Of a DNA stretch of 64,000 bases, positions 43,930 through 52,489 are shown in pieces; the first letter of the stretch is position 1, and each line of letters begins with the position of its first letter. A model generated the notes under the pieces. It worked only from the letters and a program-made list of their open reading frames with translations. It was not told the origin of the DNA and did no database searches. This DNA is from Aeromicrobium ginsengisoli. Its GTDB lineage: Bacteria; Actinomycetota; Actinomycetes; Propionibacteriales; Nocardioidaceae. Position numbers and translations under genes: made by a program. The DNA is taken from assembly GCF_004134905.2 (NCBI RefSeq), contig NZ_SDPQ02000003.1:372001-436000 (forward strand), given 5' to 3'.

Positions 43930-44214
43930 ATGGCCACCATCCACTACCCGCTCACCTCCGTCACCGGACACGCCGTCCACACCGCCGGGCGCGTCGCCTG
44001 GGCCGTCTTCACCCGGCTCGTCGCGATCGCCGCCATCGCCCTCGCCGCTGCTGCCGCCGCCGGACTCGTCGACCAGGGCCCGCTCGCCGGGGTGCTGCCC
44101 GACTGGACCGCCCTCAGCGTCATGGGCTCGATCATCGTCCTCGCCGTGCTGTCGATCGCGAGCCTCGGGGCGGCCGACCACGCGGCGGACGCGGAGCTGT
44201 TCGACGTTCGTTGA
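43930..44214 (+). CDS. Small membrane protein downstream of BTAD regulator
   Basis: A 94-residue protein with start MATIHYPLTS and a site AGGAG nine bases before. Two hydrophobic helices: VFTRLVAIAAIALAAAAAAGLV and ALSVMGSIIVLAVLSIASLGAAD. The termini are polar. No family recognised. It sits 80 bases after the regulator, behind the 22-bp-spaced repeats, and is followed by a strong hairpin, so it probably is a single-gene unit and the regulator's target. Confidence 0.7.
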   Translation: MATIHYPLTSVTGHAVHTAGRVAWAVFTRLVAIAAIALAAAAAAGLVDQGPLAGVLPDWTALSVMGSIIVLAVLSIASLGAADHAADAELFDVR

Positions 44215-44224
44215 GCAGCACCAC

Positions 44225-44261
44225 ACGAAGAGCGCCGACGCAGGGGATCGGCGCTCTTCGT
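44225..44261 (+). terminator. Strong stem-loop terminator
   Basis: A perfect 14-bp stem (ACGAAGAGCGCCGA / TCGGCGCTCTTCGT) with a nine-base loop CGCAGGGGA, ten bases after the stop of the small membrane protein. A U tract is not present. Confidence 0.8.
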
Positions 44262-44308
44262 ACGTCCTGGGGAGCTCTGCGCTGCGGGTCTGGGGATAGC
44301 GTGGCGGC

Positions 44309-44947
44309 ATGTCCAAGACGCCTCCGCTGCTGCGCGTCCGCGGCCTGCACCGCCGGTTCGGCGACCTCGACGTCATCACCGGTCTCGACCTGGAGGTCGA
44401 AGCGGGCCGTGCCCTGGCGATCACCGGCCCGAACGGCTCCGGCAAGTCGACGGCGCTGCGGTGCATCGCCGGCGCCGACGAGCCGACCGACGGCACGATC
44501 GAGCTCGACGGCGCGGCGCTCGACGAACGCTCGGCGGTCGTACGCCGTGACCTCGCCGTCGTGATGGACGACATGAGCTTCTTTCCCGACCTCAGCGTCG
44601 TCGAGCACCTCGACCTGCTGGCGCGGGCCCACAGCATCGAGGACGTCGAGAGCGTCGTCGACGCCGTGCTGACCGATGTCGGCCTGCTGGCCCAGGCCGG
44701 TCAGCTGCCCGGGACCTTGTCGTCGGGCCAACGCCGCCGCCTCGCGCTCGCCACCGCATTCGTACGCCCACGGCGCCTGCTGATCCTCGACGAGCCGGAG
44801 CAGCGCCTCGACGCCGGCGGCCTCGCGTGGCTCGCCGACCGGCTCAACGCCGAGAAGAGGCAGGGCCTCGGCATCCTGCTGGTCAGCCACGACACGTCGC
44901 TGGTCGAAGCCGTCGCCGACGACGTGCTGGCGCTGGAGGGTCGGTGA
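44309..44947 (+). CDS. ABC transporter ATP-binding protein
   Basis: A 212-residue ATPase: Walker A GPNGSGKST, signature LSSGQRRRLAL, Walker B LLILDEPEQRLD, switch His in VSHDTS. The spacing is normal. The partner is the membrane protein starting at 44944, which overlaps by four bases. Together they form an ABC system of unknown substrate, found in many actinobacteria with a DUF6297 permease-like partner. Confidence 0.92.
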   Translation: MSKTPPLLRVRGLHRRFGDLDVITGLDLEVEAGRALAITGPNGSGKSTALRCIAGADEPTDGTIELDGAALDERSAVVRRDLAVVMDDMSFFPDLSVVEHLDLLARAHSIEDVESVVDAVLTDVGLLAQAGQLPGTLSSGQRRRLALATAFVRPRRLLILDEPEQRLDAGGLAWLADRLNAEKRQGLGILLVSHDTSLVEAVADDVLALEGR

Positions 44948-46431
44948 CGCGAGCCTCCCGGCGCGAGGTCCTCGAGCTGCGCCGCCAGGCGCGGGAGTGG
45001 CGACGCGGACGTGCTGACACGACACTGATGGAGGTCCTGTCGGATGCCTACATCGCGCTCTTCGCGACCACGATGCTGTCGGCGATGGCGATCAGCGCGA
45101 TCCACCAGACCCGTCTCAGCATCACCGACAGCTGCACGACGGCGGAGTGCTCGGACGCCCGCTTCTCCTCGGCATGGGTGTGCATCGCGGCCATGCTCGC
45201 GGTGACGCTGGCCGTCGGCCGCGTCGTGGGGCCGGTCCAGGTGTCGCCCGCCGAGGGATCGTGGCTGCTCTCGACGCCGATCGACCGCGCCGCCGTGCTG
45301 CGCCCCCGGTTGGCGCTCGTCGCCGTCGTGGGTGCGCTCGCCTCCGGCGGGGTCGGCGCGATCGCCTCGACGCTTGCCGGCTTCGGTCCGCCGGCCATCG
45401 GACTCGTCGCGGCCGGCGCGATGGCGAGCGGGCTCGGGGCAGCGATGCTCGCCGCACTGGCCCAGCCCCGCAACGGCTGGCTGACCCGCATCCTCACCTG
45501 GGTCCTGGGCGGCGTCACGTGGGCGGCCCTGGTGCTCATCGCCGCTGACGTCATGCCGTCGGCACCGACGTCGGCCCCCTGGACGACCGCAGCCGGAGCC
45601 GCGGTCACCGGCGCACTCTGGATCGGCGCACTGGCCCTGGTGATCGCCGGGGCCCGCGCCCTGTCGCGGATCCATCGCAACCGGCTCGTGCCGGGCGGCG
45701 CGCTCCTGGCCAACCTGTCCGGCGCCCTCGCCGGCCTCGACCTGACGATGATGTACGACATCCTCGTCGCCCAGAAGTGGCTCGTGCGCGCCACGGTCCG
45801 GCCCGTGCGCAGCGGCCCGAAGGGCCCGTGGGCGCTGGTGTGGCGCGACGTCATCCGGCTTCGGCGATCCGTCCCCTCGTTGCTGATCCTGGCATCGGCG
45901 GTCGTCGTGCCCTATCTCGTCGATGCCGTCGACCTCGGCACCCTCGTGGTGCTCGCCGGCGCGCTGACGCTGTTCGTCACCGGCGTGCCGCTGTGCTCCG
46001 CCCTGCGTACGACGAGCCGCAATCCCGGACTCGTGCGGTGCTTCCCGATGCCGGCGTCGACGGTCCGGGGCGCCTGCCTCGTCGTGCCGGCGGCAGCGAC
46101 CGTGCTCTGGTCGCTCGCCGCGCTCCCGCCCGTGCACGCCGGGACGTCCGCCACCTGGGGCGCGAGCATCTCGATCGCCGTGGCCATGGCGATGGCGGCG
46201 CTCGCTGCGATGGCGCGTTGGCTCCTGGCGCCGCCGCCGAACTACTCCCAGGGCCTGCTGTCGTCGCCCGCCGGCGGCATCCCGCCCGGACTCGCCTTCA
46301 GCCTGCTCCGCGGCTTCGACGTGCTGATCCTGTCCACCGCTCCGATCCTGATCTCCCCCACGTCCACCGGCGCGCTCGTCTCGCTGCTGCTCTCCGCCGG
46401 CGTCCTGGGCATCGTCGTCGGCCGGGACTGA
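44944..46431 (+). CDS. DUF6297-family membrane protein (probable ABC permease)
   Basis: A 495-residue protein, GTG start (VTRASRREVLELRRQ) overlapping the ATPase stop. About twelve hydrophobic segments (FATTMLSAMAISAIH, AAMLAVTLAVGRVVG, VAVVGALASGGVGAIAS and so on) with long basic loops. YDILVAQKWLVRATVRPVRSGPKGPWALVWRDV and LRTTSRNPGLVRCFPMPAS are in cytoplasmic loops. It is the likely membrane partner of the ATPase upstream. Confidence 0.82.
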   Translation: MTRASRREVLELRRQAREWRRGRADTTLMEVLSDAYIALFATTMLSAMAISAIHQTRLSITDSCTTAECSDARFSSAWVCIAAMLAVTLAVGRVVGPVQVSPAEGSWLLSTPIDRAAVLRPRLALVAVVGALASGGVGAIASTLAGFGPPAIGLVAAGAMASGLGAAMLAALAQPRNGWLTRILTWVLGGVTWAALVLIAADVMPSAPTSAPWTTAAGAAVTGALWIGALALVIAGARALSRIHRNRLVPGGALLANLSGALAGLDLTMMYDILVAQKWLVRATVRPVRSGPKGPWALVWRDVIRLRRSVPSLLILASAVVVPYLVDAVDLGTLVVLAGALTLFVTGVPLCSALRTTSRNPGLVRCFPMPASTVRGACLVVPAAATVLWSLAALPPVHAGTSATWGASISIAVAMAMAALAAMARWLLAPPPNYSQGLLSSPAGGIPPGLAFSLLRGFDVLILSTAPILISPTSTGALVSLLLSAGVLGIVVGRD

Positions 46432-46440
46432 AGCGGAGCG

Positions 46441-47055
46441 TCAGGCCGGAGGCGTCAGCATCGCCATCAGGGTGTCGACGAACGCGGGGCGCGGCTGGAT
46501 GCCCTTGCGGCTGCCGATCAGCTTGGGCACCGCGGCGCGCTGCAAGGCGTCGTTGACGATCATCGCGGCAACGACCTTGGGATCGACGTCGGCGCGTACG
46601 ACGCCGGCCTGCTGCTTGGCCGTGAGGTAGAGCGCGATGTAGGCGATGCCGCGATGAGGTCCGTAGTCACTCTCGTGCATGTAGGCGTGCAGCGAGTCGC
46701 GCAGACCCGCATCGGACTGCGCCGCCATCATGACGTCGAGGCTGCCGTTGAGGAACGCCTCGATGCCCTCGGACATCGCCGTCACGGTGCTCCGGAGGTC
46801 GTCATCCTCCGGGTCGATCCCGTCGAGGTGCATCGGCTCGAGCGTGTGCTCGAAGACGGCCTTGAGCAGGCCGAACCGGTCCTCGAAGTGATAGAACACG
46901 CTGCCCTCGGAGACCTTGGCGCGCGCGGCGACCTCACGCGTCGTCACCTTGGCCATGCCCTTCTCGCGGAGCAGGTCCTTGGTGGCACGCAGGATCTCCT
47001 CGCGCCCTCCGGAGGGCGGTCGGCCGCGGCGCTTCCCGGTCTCGGTCATCCCCAT
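46441..47055 (-). CDS. TetR-family regulator of the efflux unit
   Basis: A 204-residue protein (start MGMTETGKRRGRPP at 47055, or six bases later). The HTH is EEILRATKDLLREKGMAKVTTREVAARAKVSEGSVFYHFEDRFGLL. The C-terminal ligand domain is of QacR/AcrR type. It faces the MFS gene at 47152; two TGAGT/ACTCA palindromes lie between. It likely represses itself and the MFS/DUF1772 unit until a drug-like ligand binds. Confidence 0.93.
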   Translation of the reverse strand: MGMTETGKRRGRPPSGGREEILRATKDLLREKGMAKVTTREVAARAKVSEGSVFYHFEDRFGLLKAVFEHTLEPMHLDGIDPEDDDLRSTVTAMSEGIEAFLNGSLDVMMAAQSDAGLRDSLHAYMHESDYGPHRGIAYIALYLTAKQQAGVVRADVDPKVVAAMIVNDALQRAAVPKLIGSRKGIQPRPAFVDTLMAMLTPPA

Positions 47056-47091
47056 CACCCTAGCGTCCGCGTCAGCCTTGACCATCTTTAT

Positions 47092-47137
47092 TGAGTTTTT
47101 ACTCAGGATGTGTCATCTTTATCTGAGTAACGACTCA
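47092..47137. promoter_or_regulatory. Twin TetR operators between divergent genes
   Basis: TGAGT-TTTT-ACTCA (47092-47105) and TGAGT-AACG-ACTCA (47124-47137), 32 bp centre to centre, each preceded or followed by TTTAT/ATAAA so that CTTTATTGAGT and ACTCAATAAAG are inverted copies of each other at the outside. The MFS ATG is at 47152; the TetR starts at 47055. The sequence is strikingly AT-rich for this genome. Confidence 0.75.
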
Positions 47138-47151
47138 ATAAAGGGGTAAAC

Positions 47152-48591
47152 ATGTCTGCAGTCACCGCTGAACCCTCAGTCCTCGCCACACCGCGGGGCA
47201 AGCTCATCCTCTTCCTGCTGTGCTCCGTCGGCTTCCTCGACTTCGTCGACGCGACGATCGTCAACATCGCGCTGCCGGCCATCCGCGACGACCTCGGCTT
47301 CTCCGTGCAGGAGCTGCAGTGGGTGCCGAGCGGCTACCTGCTGACGTATGGCGGCTTCATGCTGCTGGGCGGTCGCGCGGCCGACCTGCTCGGCCGCAAG
47401 CGGCTTCTGGTCGCCGGCATCGTGGTGTTCGCGATCGCATCGCTGATCGGCGGTTTTGCCGACAGCTCCGAGGTGCTCGTCGGCTCCCGCCTCGTGCAGG
47501 GCATCGGCGGCGCCATGACGCTGCCGGCGACGCTCTCGATCCTCACGACGACGTTCACCGACGGTCCCGACCGCCACAAGGCGCTCGGCGTCTGGGCCGG
47601 AGTCGGCGGCCTCGCCTCCGCCGTCGGCGTGCTGGCCGGTGGCGCCCTCACCGAGGGCCCGGGCTGGCGCTGGGTCATGTTCATCAACCCCGTCATCTGC
47701 GCCGTCCTGCTGCCCGCGATCCTGCGCCTGATCGACAACGACGAGCCGGCCGCTAAGCGTACGGGCTTCGACCTCCCCGGCGCCTTCCTCGCGACGAGCG
47801 GGATGCTGCTTCTGGTGTTCGCCCTGGTCGAAGCACCTGACGAGGGATGGGGCTCCGTCCGTACGATCGGCAGCCTCATCGGTGCCGCTGCGCTGCTCGT
47901 GGCGTTCATCGTCAACGAGACGCGCCACCGCAGCCCACTGATGCCGCTGTCGATCTTCCGGGTCCGGGGCCTCGCTGCCGCGAATGCCACGCAGCTGATC
48001 GCGTTCGCAGGATTCCTGGCGATGTTCTTCTTCCTGACGCTCTACATGCAGAGCGTGCTCGGCTACTCCTCGATCGAGACCGGGCTGGCGTACCTGCCGG
48101 TGTGCTTCGTGATCGGCATCTCCGCCGGCGTCTCGTCGCAGCTCATCACCAAGGTCGGCACCCGGCCGCTGGTCGTCGGTGGCGCCCTGGTCACCGCCGT
48201 CGGAGTCGGCCTGTTCGCCCGCATCCCGGTCGACGGCTCGTACGTCGCGGACCTGCTGCCCGGCATGATCATCATGTCGCTGGGCATCGGAGCCGTGTTC
48301 GTCGCGGTGATCAACGCCGCCAACGCCGGCGTGCCGAGCCACCAGGCAGGGCTCGCCGCGGCGCTGCTGAACTCGTCGCAGCAGGTCGGCGGCGCACTCG
48401 GGCTCGCGGTGCTGTCCGCGATCGCCACGTCGCGCACCAACAGCCTGTTGGAGGCACACGCCGCGGCGCCCGAGGCGATGGTCGAGGGGTTCCAGCGCGG
48501 CCTGCTGGTCGGCGCGATCTTCCTGGCCGCCGGCGCCGTGATCGGCCTGCGGACGACCAACACCCACGAGCTCCAGGAGGCTGCGGCATGA
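47152..48591 (+). CDS. MFS drug exporter, DHA2 (EmrB/QacA-like)
   Basis: A 479-residue protein with 14 predicted helices. Motif D1 DFVDATIVNIALPAIRDDLGF is in helix 1, GGRAADLLGRKRLLV after helix 2 is motif A, and GVWAGVGGLASAVGVLAGG is motif C, the antiporter motif of DHA exporters. It should export cationic or hydrophobic drugs at the cost of protons. It is controlled by the adjacent TetR protein and overlaps the DUF1772-like gene by four bases. Confidence 0.92.
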   Translation: MSAVTAEPSVLATPRGKLILFLLCSVGFLDFVDATIVNIALPAIRDDLGFSVQELQWVPSGYLLTYGGFMLLGGRAADLLGRKRLLVAGIVVFAIASLIGGFADSSEVLVGSRLVQGIGGAMTLPATLSILTTTFTDGPDRHKALGVWAGVGGLASAVGVLAGGALTEGPGWRWVMFINPVICAVLLPAILRLIDNDEPAAKRTGFDLPGAFLATSGMLLLVFALVEAPDEGWGSVRTIGSLIGAAALLVAFIVNETRHRSPLMPLSIFRVRGLAAANATQLIAFAGFLAMFFFLTLYMQSVLGYSSIETGLAYLPVCFVIGISAGVSSQLITKVGTRPLVVGGALVTAVGVGLFARIPVDGSYVADLLPGMIIMSLGIGAVFVAVINAANAGVPSHQAGLAAALLNSSQQVGGALGLAVLSAIATSRTNSLLEAHAAAPEAMVEGFQRGLLVGAIFLAAGAVIGLRTTNTHELQEAAA

Positions 48592-49112
48592 CGAACAAGG
48601 TCGAAGGTGTCGGGCGGATCGTCGCGGTGGCGTTCGGCGGGGTGTTCGCGGGATTCCTGGTGACCGTCATGGTGCTCGAGCTGTCGATGCGCGACCTGGG
48701 CGCCTCGGCCTACACCCAGGTGCGGCACGTCGAGCTCGACCGCCTCGACACCCTGGCGACCGTGACGTTGCTGCCGACCGCGGTGGCCACGATCGTGCTG
48801 GTCGGTCTCGGCCTGCGACGGGGCAGTCCGGGCCTCGGGCTGATGTCGGTCGCACTGGTCCTGCTGCTCGTCGTGTTCATCACGACGATCGTGGTCAACC
48901 TGCCGATCAACGCCGATCAGCGGGACTGGTCGATCGGCAGCCCGCCGAACGACTGGGCCACCGACCGCGACCGCTGGCAGGTCGCCCACGCCGTACGCAC
49001 TGGCGCGACCTTGCTGGCGTACGCCTGCCTGCTCCTCGCGTCGCGTGTGCACCGCCAGCCCGCGCTCGAACCGAGACTGGCCGACGGGCGCCAGAGGGAG
49101 CTGAGTCAGTAG
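48588..49112 (+). CDS. DUF1772-like membrane protein
   Basis: A 174-residue protein, ATG 48588. Four hydrophobic segments (VAVAFGGVFAGFLVTVMVLEL, LATVTLLPTAVATIVLVGL, LMSVALVLLLVVFITTIVVNLPIN, TGATLLAYACLLLASR) and NLPINADQRDWSI ... WQVAHAVRTG, which match the N-x-x-x-x-x-W and W-x-x-x-H-x-x-R-T elements of the DUF1772/anthrone-oxygenase-like family. It may modify or bind the same compound that the exporter handles. Co-translated with the MFS gene; it ends in a seven-base overlap with the protease gene. Confidence 0.8.
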   Translation: MTNKVEGVGRIVAVAFGGVFAGFLVTVMVLELSMRDLGASAYTQVRHVELDRLDTLATVTLLPTAVATIVLVGLGLRRGSPGLGLMSVALVLLLVVFITTIVVNLPINADQRDWSIGSPPNDWATDRDRWQVAHAVRTGATLLAYACLLLASRVHRQPALEPRLADGRQRELSQ

Positions 49113-50152
49113 GTCATGCAGTTGCCGAGGCCGAGCCGGGCCAGGCCGGCTCGGTCGCCGGGACCCCACGTCGTGATCTTGCGCGAGATGACCGGCTTCA
49201 TGATCTCGCGGCGGTCGCTCACGTGGCCGAGACCCACGACGTGCCCCAGCTCGTGCATGAGGATCGCCCGCACCTGCGCCGGACCGTCGAGGCCCCGGTA
49301 GATCCTGCGCAGCTCCGGCCCGTCGAACACCGCCTGGCCGGAGACGTTCCACAACTGGGAACCCCGGCTCATGACGACACTCCCGCCGCGGCCCACGATC
49401 CTGCCGTCCAGCCCGGGGTACTCCTTGGCGTCGCTGAAGCTCACGAGCACCGGGCTCCACGACTTGCCGTAGTGCTCCTCGTTCCGCGGGCCCCGATCGT
49501 CGATCGGCGCCTCGTCAGTCTCGCCGTCGTCGACGAAGACGAGACCGGTCGCCTTCTCCACCTGGTCGATCGCGGCGTCGAGCTCGTCGCGAACACCTGC
49601 GAAAGCTGTCCGGTCGTTGACGACGTAGTGGATGGGGGCGCACGGATCGTACGTCACGGGCTCCCCGGTGCCGGGCTGCTTGTGCATGAAGATGTAGGTG
49701 TCGGCATCGGGCACGTTGGTCGGCGGCCGCCCCAAGGGGCTCGAGGCGGTGCCGACCGGAGCAACGAGATTCGAGAACTTCGTGTCGCGATCGGTCGTGG
49801 AGGTCCAACCCTGTGGCCCGTCGCCGCCGATTCCGCCCATGCCCGACACGATCCGGCTGAACAAGAAGATCACCAGGACCGGGAGGGTGAACAGCCACCC
49901 GCGATGGATCCGTCGCTTCGTCGTCACCACGGGGAACGGCATCGCCGGATAGGACGGTGGCGGTGGCGGCGTTGAGGGAGCGTACGCGCGCGACGGCTGT
50001 GAAGCGTACGTCGGCGGAGTCGGGTCGGGCGCCCGGGGAGTCATCGGCGGAAGTGCACGCTCCTCCCGCTCCGCACGCTCGGCGATCTCGCGCAGGCGGC
50101 GCTGCATACGCTCGTCACCGTCGTCGGCGCCTCGACCGGATCGTCCCTTCAC
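49106..50152 (-). CDS. Membrane-anchored matrixin-like metalloprotease
   Basis: A 348-residue protein, GTG 50152 (VKGRSGRG). A cytoplasmic tail of about 75 residues is rich in Arg/Glu and proline (TPRAPDPTPPTYAS and PPPPPSYP). One membrane helix follows (WLFTLPVLVIFLFSRIV). The extracytoplasmic domain ends with the zinc site HELGHVVGLGHVSD and the Met-turn REIMKPVI of matrixins. Two cysteines (in DPCAPI and GNCMTY) could pair. It probably cuts an envelope protein. There is no propeptide cysteine switch that I can see. Confidence 0.87.
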   Translation of the reverse strand: MKGRSGRGADDGDERMQRRLREIAERAEREERALPPMTPRAPDPTPPTYASQPSRAYAPSTPPPPPSYPAMPFPVVTTKRRIHRGWLFTLPVLVIFLFSRIVSGMGGIGGDGPQGWTSTTDRDTKFSNLVAPVGTASSPLGRPPTNVPDADTYIFMHKQPGTGEPVTYDPCAPIHYVVNDRTAFAGVRDELDAAIDQVEKATGLVFVDDGETDEAPIDDRGPRNEEHYGKSWSPVLVSFSDAKEYPGLDGRIVGRGGSVVMSRGSQLWNVSGQAVFDGPELRRIYRGLDGPAQVRAILMHELGHVVGLGHVSDRREIMKPVISRKITTWGPGDRAGLARLGLGNCMTY

Positions 50153-50210
50153 CCCGACAGGATGAACCACGGAGACAGGGTGGCGCTCGCGATTGGCCAG
50201 ATTGCCCGGG

Positions 50211-51338
50211 TCAGCCCACGCTCGCCACGAGCGGCACACCGGGGCGATAGGCGAGATGGACGAACGAGGGGGCACTGAGCACGGCATGGTCGGCCCTGGC
50301 GCCGACCGACAGATGACCGACGTCGTCGCGGCGCAGCGACTGCGCCCCGCCCCGGGTCGCCGCCCACAGGGCCTCGCGGGGACTCATGCCCATGTCGCGC
50401 ACGGCGACGGCGATGCAGAACGGCATCGACGAGGTGTAGGAGCTGCCGGGGTTGCAGTCCGTCGCGAGGGACACCGTGACGCCGGCATCGAGCAGGCGGC
50501 GTGCGTCGGGATAGGGCTGACGGGTCGAGAACTCGACGCCCGGGAGCAGTCCGGCGACCGTGTCGGAACCCGCCAGGGCATCGACGTCGGCGTCGCTCAG
50601 GTAGGTGCAGTGGTCCGCTGCCGCAGCGCCGAGCTCGACGGCGAGCTGCACGCCGGGCCCGTGACCCAGCTGGTTGGCGTGAATCCGCGGGAGCAGGCCG
50701 GCGGCGATGCCGGCCGTCAGGACCGTGCGCGCCTCGTCCTCGCCGAAGGCGCCGTCCTCGCAGAACGCGTCGATCCATCGGGCGTACGGGGCACTCTTCT
50801 CGAGCATCGGCCCGGTGACCAGGTCGACGTATGCCGCGATGTCGCTCCCCTCGGGGACGACGTGGGCGCCGAGGAACGTGGTCTCGTCGGTGAACTCCCC
50901 GGCGATCGCGAGCGACCTCGCCTCGTCAAGCACCGTGAGGCCGTAGCCGCTCTTGATCTCGGCCGTCGTCGTGCCCTGGGCCCGCATCTCCGCGAGGTGG
51001 CGGGCCACGTTGGCGCGGAGCTGCTCGTCCGGCGCGGCCCTCGTCGCGGCGACGGTCGTACGGATGCCACCTGCGGCGTAGGGCTCACCGGTCATCCGCG
51101 CCTCGAACTCGGCCGAGCGGTCGCCGGCGAACACGAGGTGCGTGTGCGAGTCGACGAAGCCCGGGATCACGGCGGCACCGCCCACGTCGCTCGACGAGTC
51201 GGCTGCAGGCGCGTCCGTCCGGTGCCCGAACCATGCCACGCGGCCGCCCTCGACGACGAAGGCCGCGTCGTGCAGGATCGGCCGGTCGGCGTCCCACGTC
51301 ACGAGCTCGCCGATGTTGGTCACCAGGTGCGCGGTCAT
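50211..51338 (-). CDS. hutI: HutI, imidazolonepropionase
   Basis: A 375-residue amidohydrolase, start [10 protein letters not shown]. Metal site [52 protein letters not shown] and [18 protein letters not shown], all hallmarks of HutI. It opens imidazolone-5-propionate to formimino-glutamate, the third step of histidine breakdown. It is the last gene of hutH-hutU-M20-hutF-hutI and overlaps hutF by four bases. Confidence 0.96.
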   Translation of the reverse strand: MTAHLVTNIGELVTWDADRPILHDAAFVVEGGRVAWFGHRTDAPAADSSSDVGGAAVIPGFVDSHTHLVFAGDRSAEFEARMTGEPYAAGGIRTTVAATRAAPDEQLRANVARHLAEMRAQGTTTAEIKSGYGLTVLDEARSLAIAGEFTDETTFLGAHVVPEGSDIAAYVDLVTGPMLEKSAPYARWIDAFCEDGAFGEDEARTVLTAGIAAGLLPRIHANQLGHGPGVQLAVELGAAAADHCTYLSDADVDALAGSDTVAGLLPGVEFSTRQPYPDARRLLDAGVTVSLATDCNPGSSYTSSMPFCIAVAVRDMGMSPREALWAATRGGAQSLRRDDVGHLSVGARADHAVLSAPSFVHLAYRPGVPLVASVG

Positions 51339-52489
51339 GTGCGGCTCCAACAGGCATCGATCGCGGCCTGGAGGTCACGGGCGGCGTCGGTCCGAGAGCC
51401 CGCCCCGCTCCTCGAGCCTGTAGAAAGGACATCCTCCGCGCTCGCCGCCCAGAGCACCTCGTCGGCGCCTGCGGTACGTACGGACTCCTCGATCTCGATC
51501 AGGTCACCCCCGGCGAAGCCCAGCGACTCGTGACCGGTCGAGCTCGCCGCCTGCCAGAGCTGCCCGGCGCTCCACGCACCGCGTACGCCAGAGGCCAGCC
51601 GCTGATGCATCTCGACAGCGCGAGCTTCGGCGAACATGTCGATGACGGTATTGCTGTCCGAGCCCAGTGTCAGCCGCGCCCCCGCGTCACGGAGCGCGAC
51701 GCTCGGCCCGATGCCGTCCGCGAGCTCGGCCTCGGTCGTCGGGCAGAAGCACACGTACGACCGGGCGTCGCCCAGCGTCGCGACGTCGTCGGGGGTCAGA
51801 TGCGTCGCGTGGACCGCGGTCGTGCGGGGCGTCCAGGCGCCGGCCTCGGCGAGCAGCGCGACCGGCGTCAGTCCCGTGGCAGCGAGGCACTCCTCGTTCT
51901 CAGCCGGTTGCTCGGAGACGTGCACGTGCAGCGGCGCGTCCGGGAACGCGCCGGCAACGGTCGCCAGCTGGTCGCGCGGCACGGCGCGGACGGAGTGGAT
52001 GGCGGCACCGATGACGACGTCGTACTCACCGGCGTGCTTGCGCGCCAGATCATCGACTCGCGCCGCCCACGCGTCGGCGTCGCCGTCGGTGAACCGCTGC
52101 TGGACACCTTCGACTGCTCTGCTCCTTGAGCCTGTCGAAAGGCCGAAGCCCGCCGCCAGGTAGCACGTGTCGAGCAGCGCGATGCGTACGCCGGCCTCGC
52201 GGGCAGCGGCGATCAGCGCCTCGCCCATCGCATTCGGGTCGTCGTACGCTCGGCCGTCGGGTCGGTGGTGCAGATAATGGAACTCACCGACGCTGCGGAT
52301 GCCTGCGGCGTGCATCTCGGCGTACGTCGCCCGCGCCAGGTCGAACAGCAGGTCAGGGTCGAGGACCCCCGCGAGGGCGTACATCTGGTCGCGCCAGGTC
52401 CAGAACGAGTCGGCGCCCGTGATCCGCCCGCGCAGTGCCCGGTGGAAGACGTGGCTGTGACAGTTGGCGAACGCCGGGACCGTGGTCAT
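51335..52489 (-). CDS. hutF: HutF, formimidoylglutamate deiminase (short N-terminus)
   Basis: A 384-residue amidohydrolase. It begins [21 protein letters not shown], so the metal-binding HxH is within the first 15 residues; HutF of Pseudomonas has about 50 residues before it. [34 protein letters not shown] and [19 protein letters not shown] agree with HutF. It deiminates formiminoglutamate to formylglutamate and ammonia. Two arms of the palindrome family lie in the coding region at 51408-51428 (VLSTGSRSG) and 52122-52142 (GLSTGSRSR). Confidence 0.9.
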   Translation of the reverse strand: MTTVPAFANCHSHVFHRALRGRITGADSFWTWRDQMYALAGVLDPDLLFDLARATYAEMHAAGIRSVGEFHYLHHRPDGRAYDDPNAMGEALIAAAREAGVRIALLDTCYLAAGFGLSTGSRSRAVEGVQQRFTDGDADAWAARVDDLARKHAGEYDVVIGAAIHSVRAVPRDQLATVAGAFPDAPLHVHVSEQPAENEECLAATGLTPVALLAEAGAWTPRTTAVHATHLTPDDVATLGDARSYVCFCPTTEAELADGIGPSVALRDAGARLTLGSDSNTVIDMFAEARAVEMHQRLASGVRGAWSAGQLWQAASSTGHESLGFAGGDLIEIEESVRTAGADEVLWAASAEDVLSTGSRSGAGSRTDAARDLQAAIDACWSRT

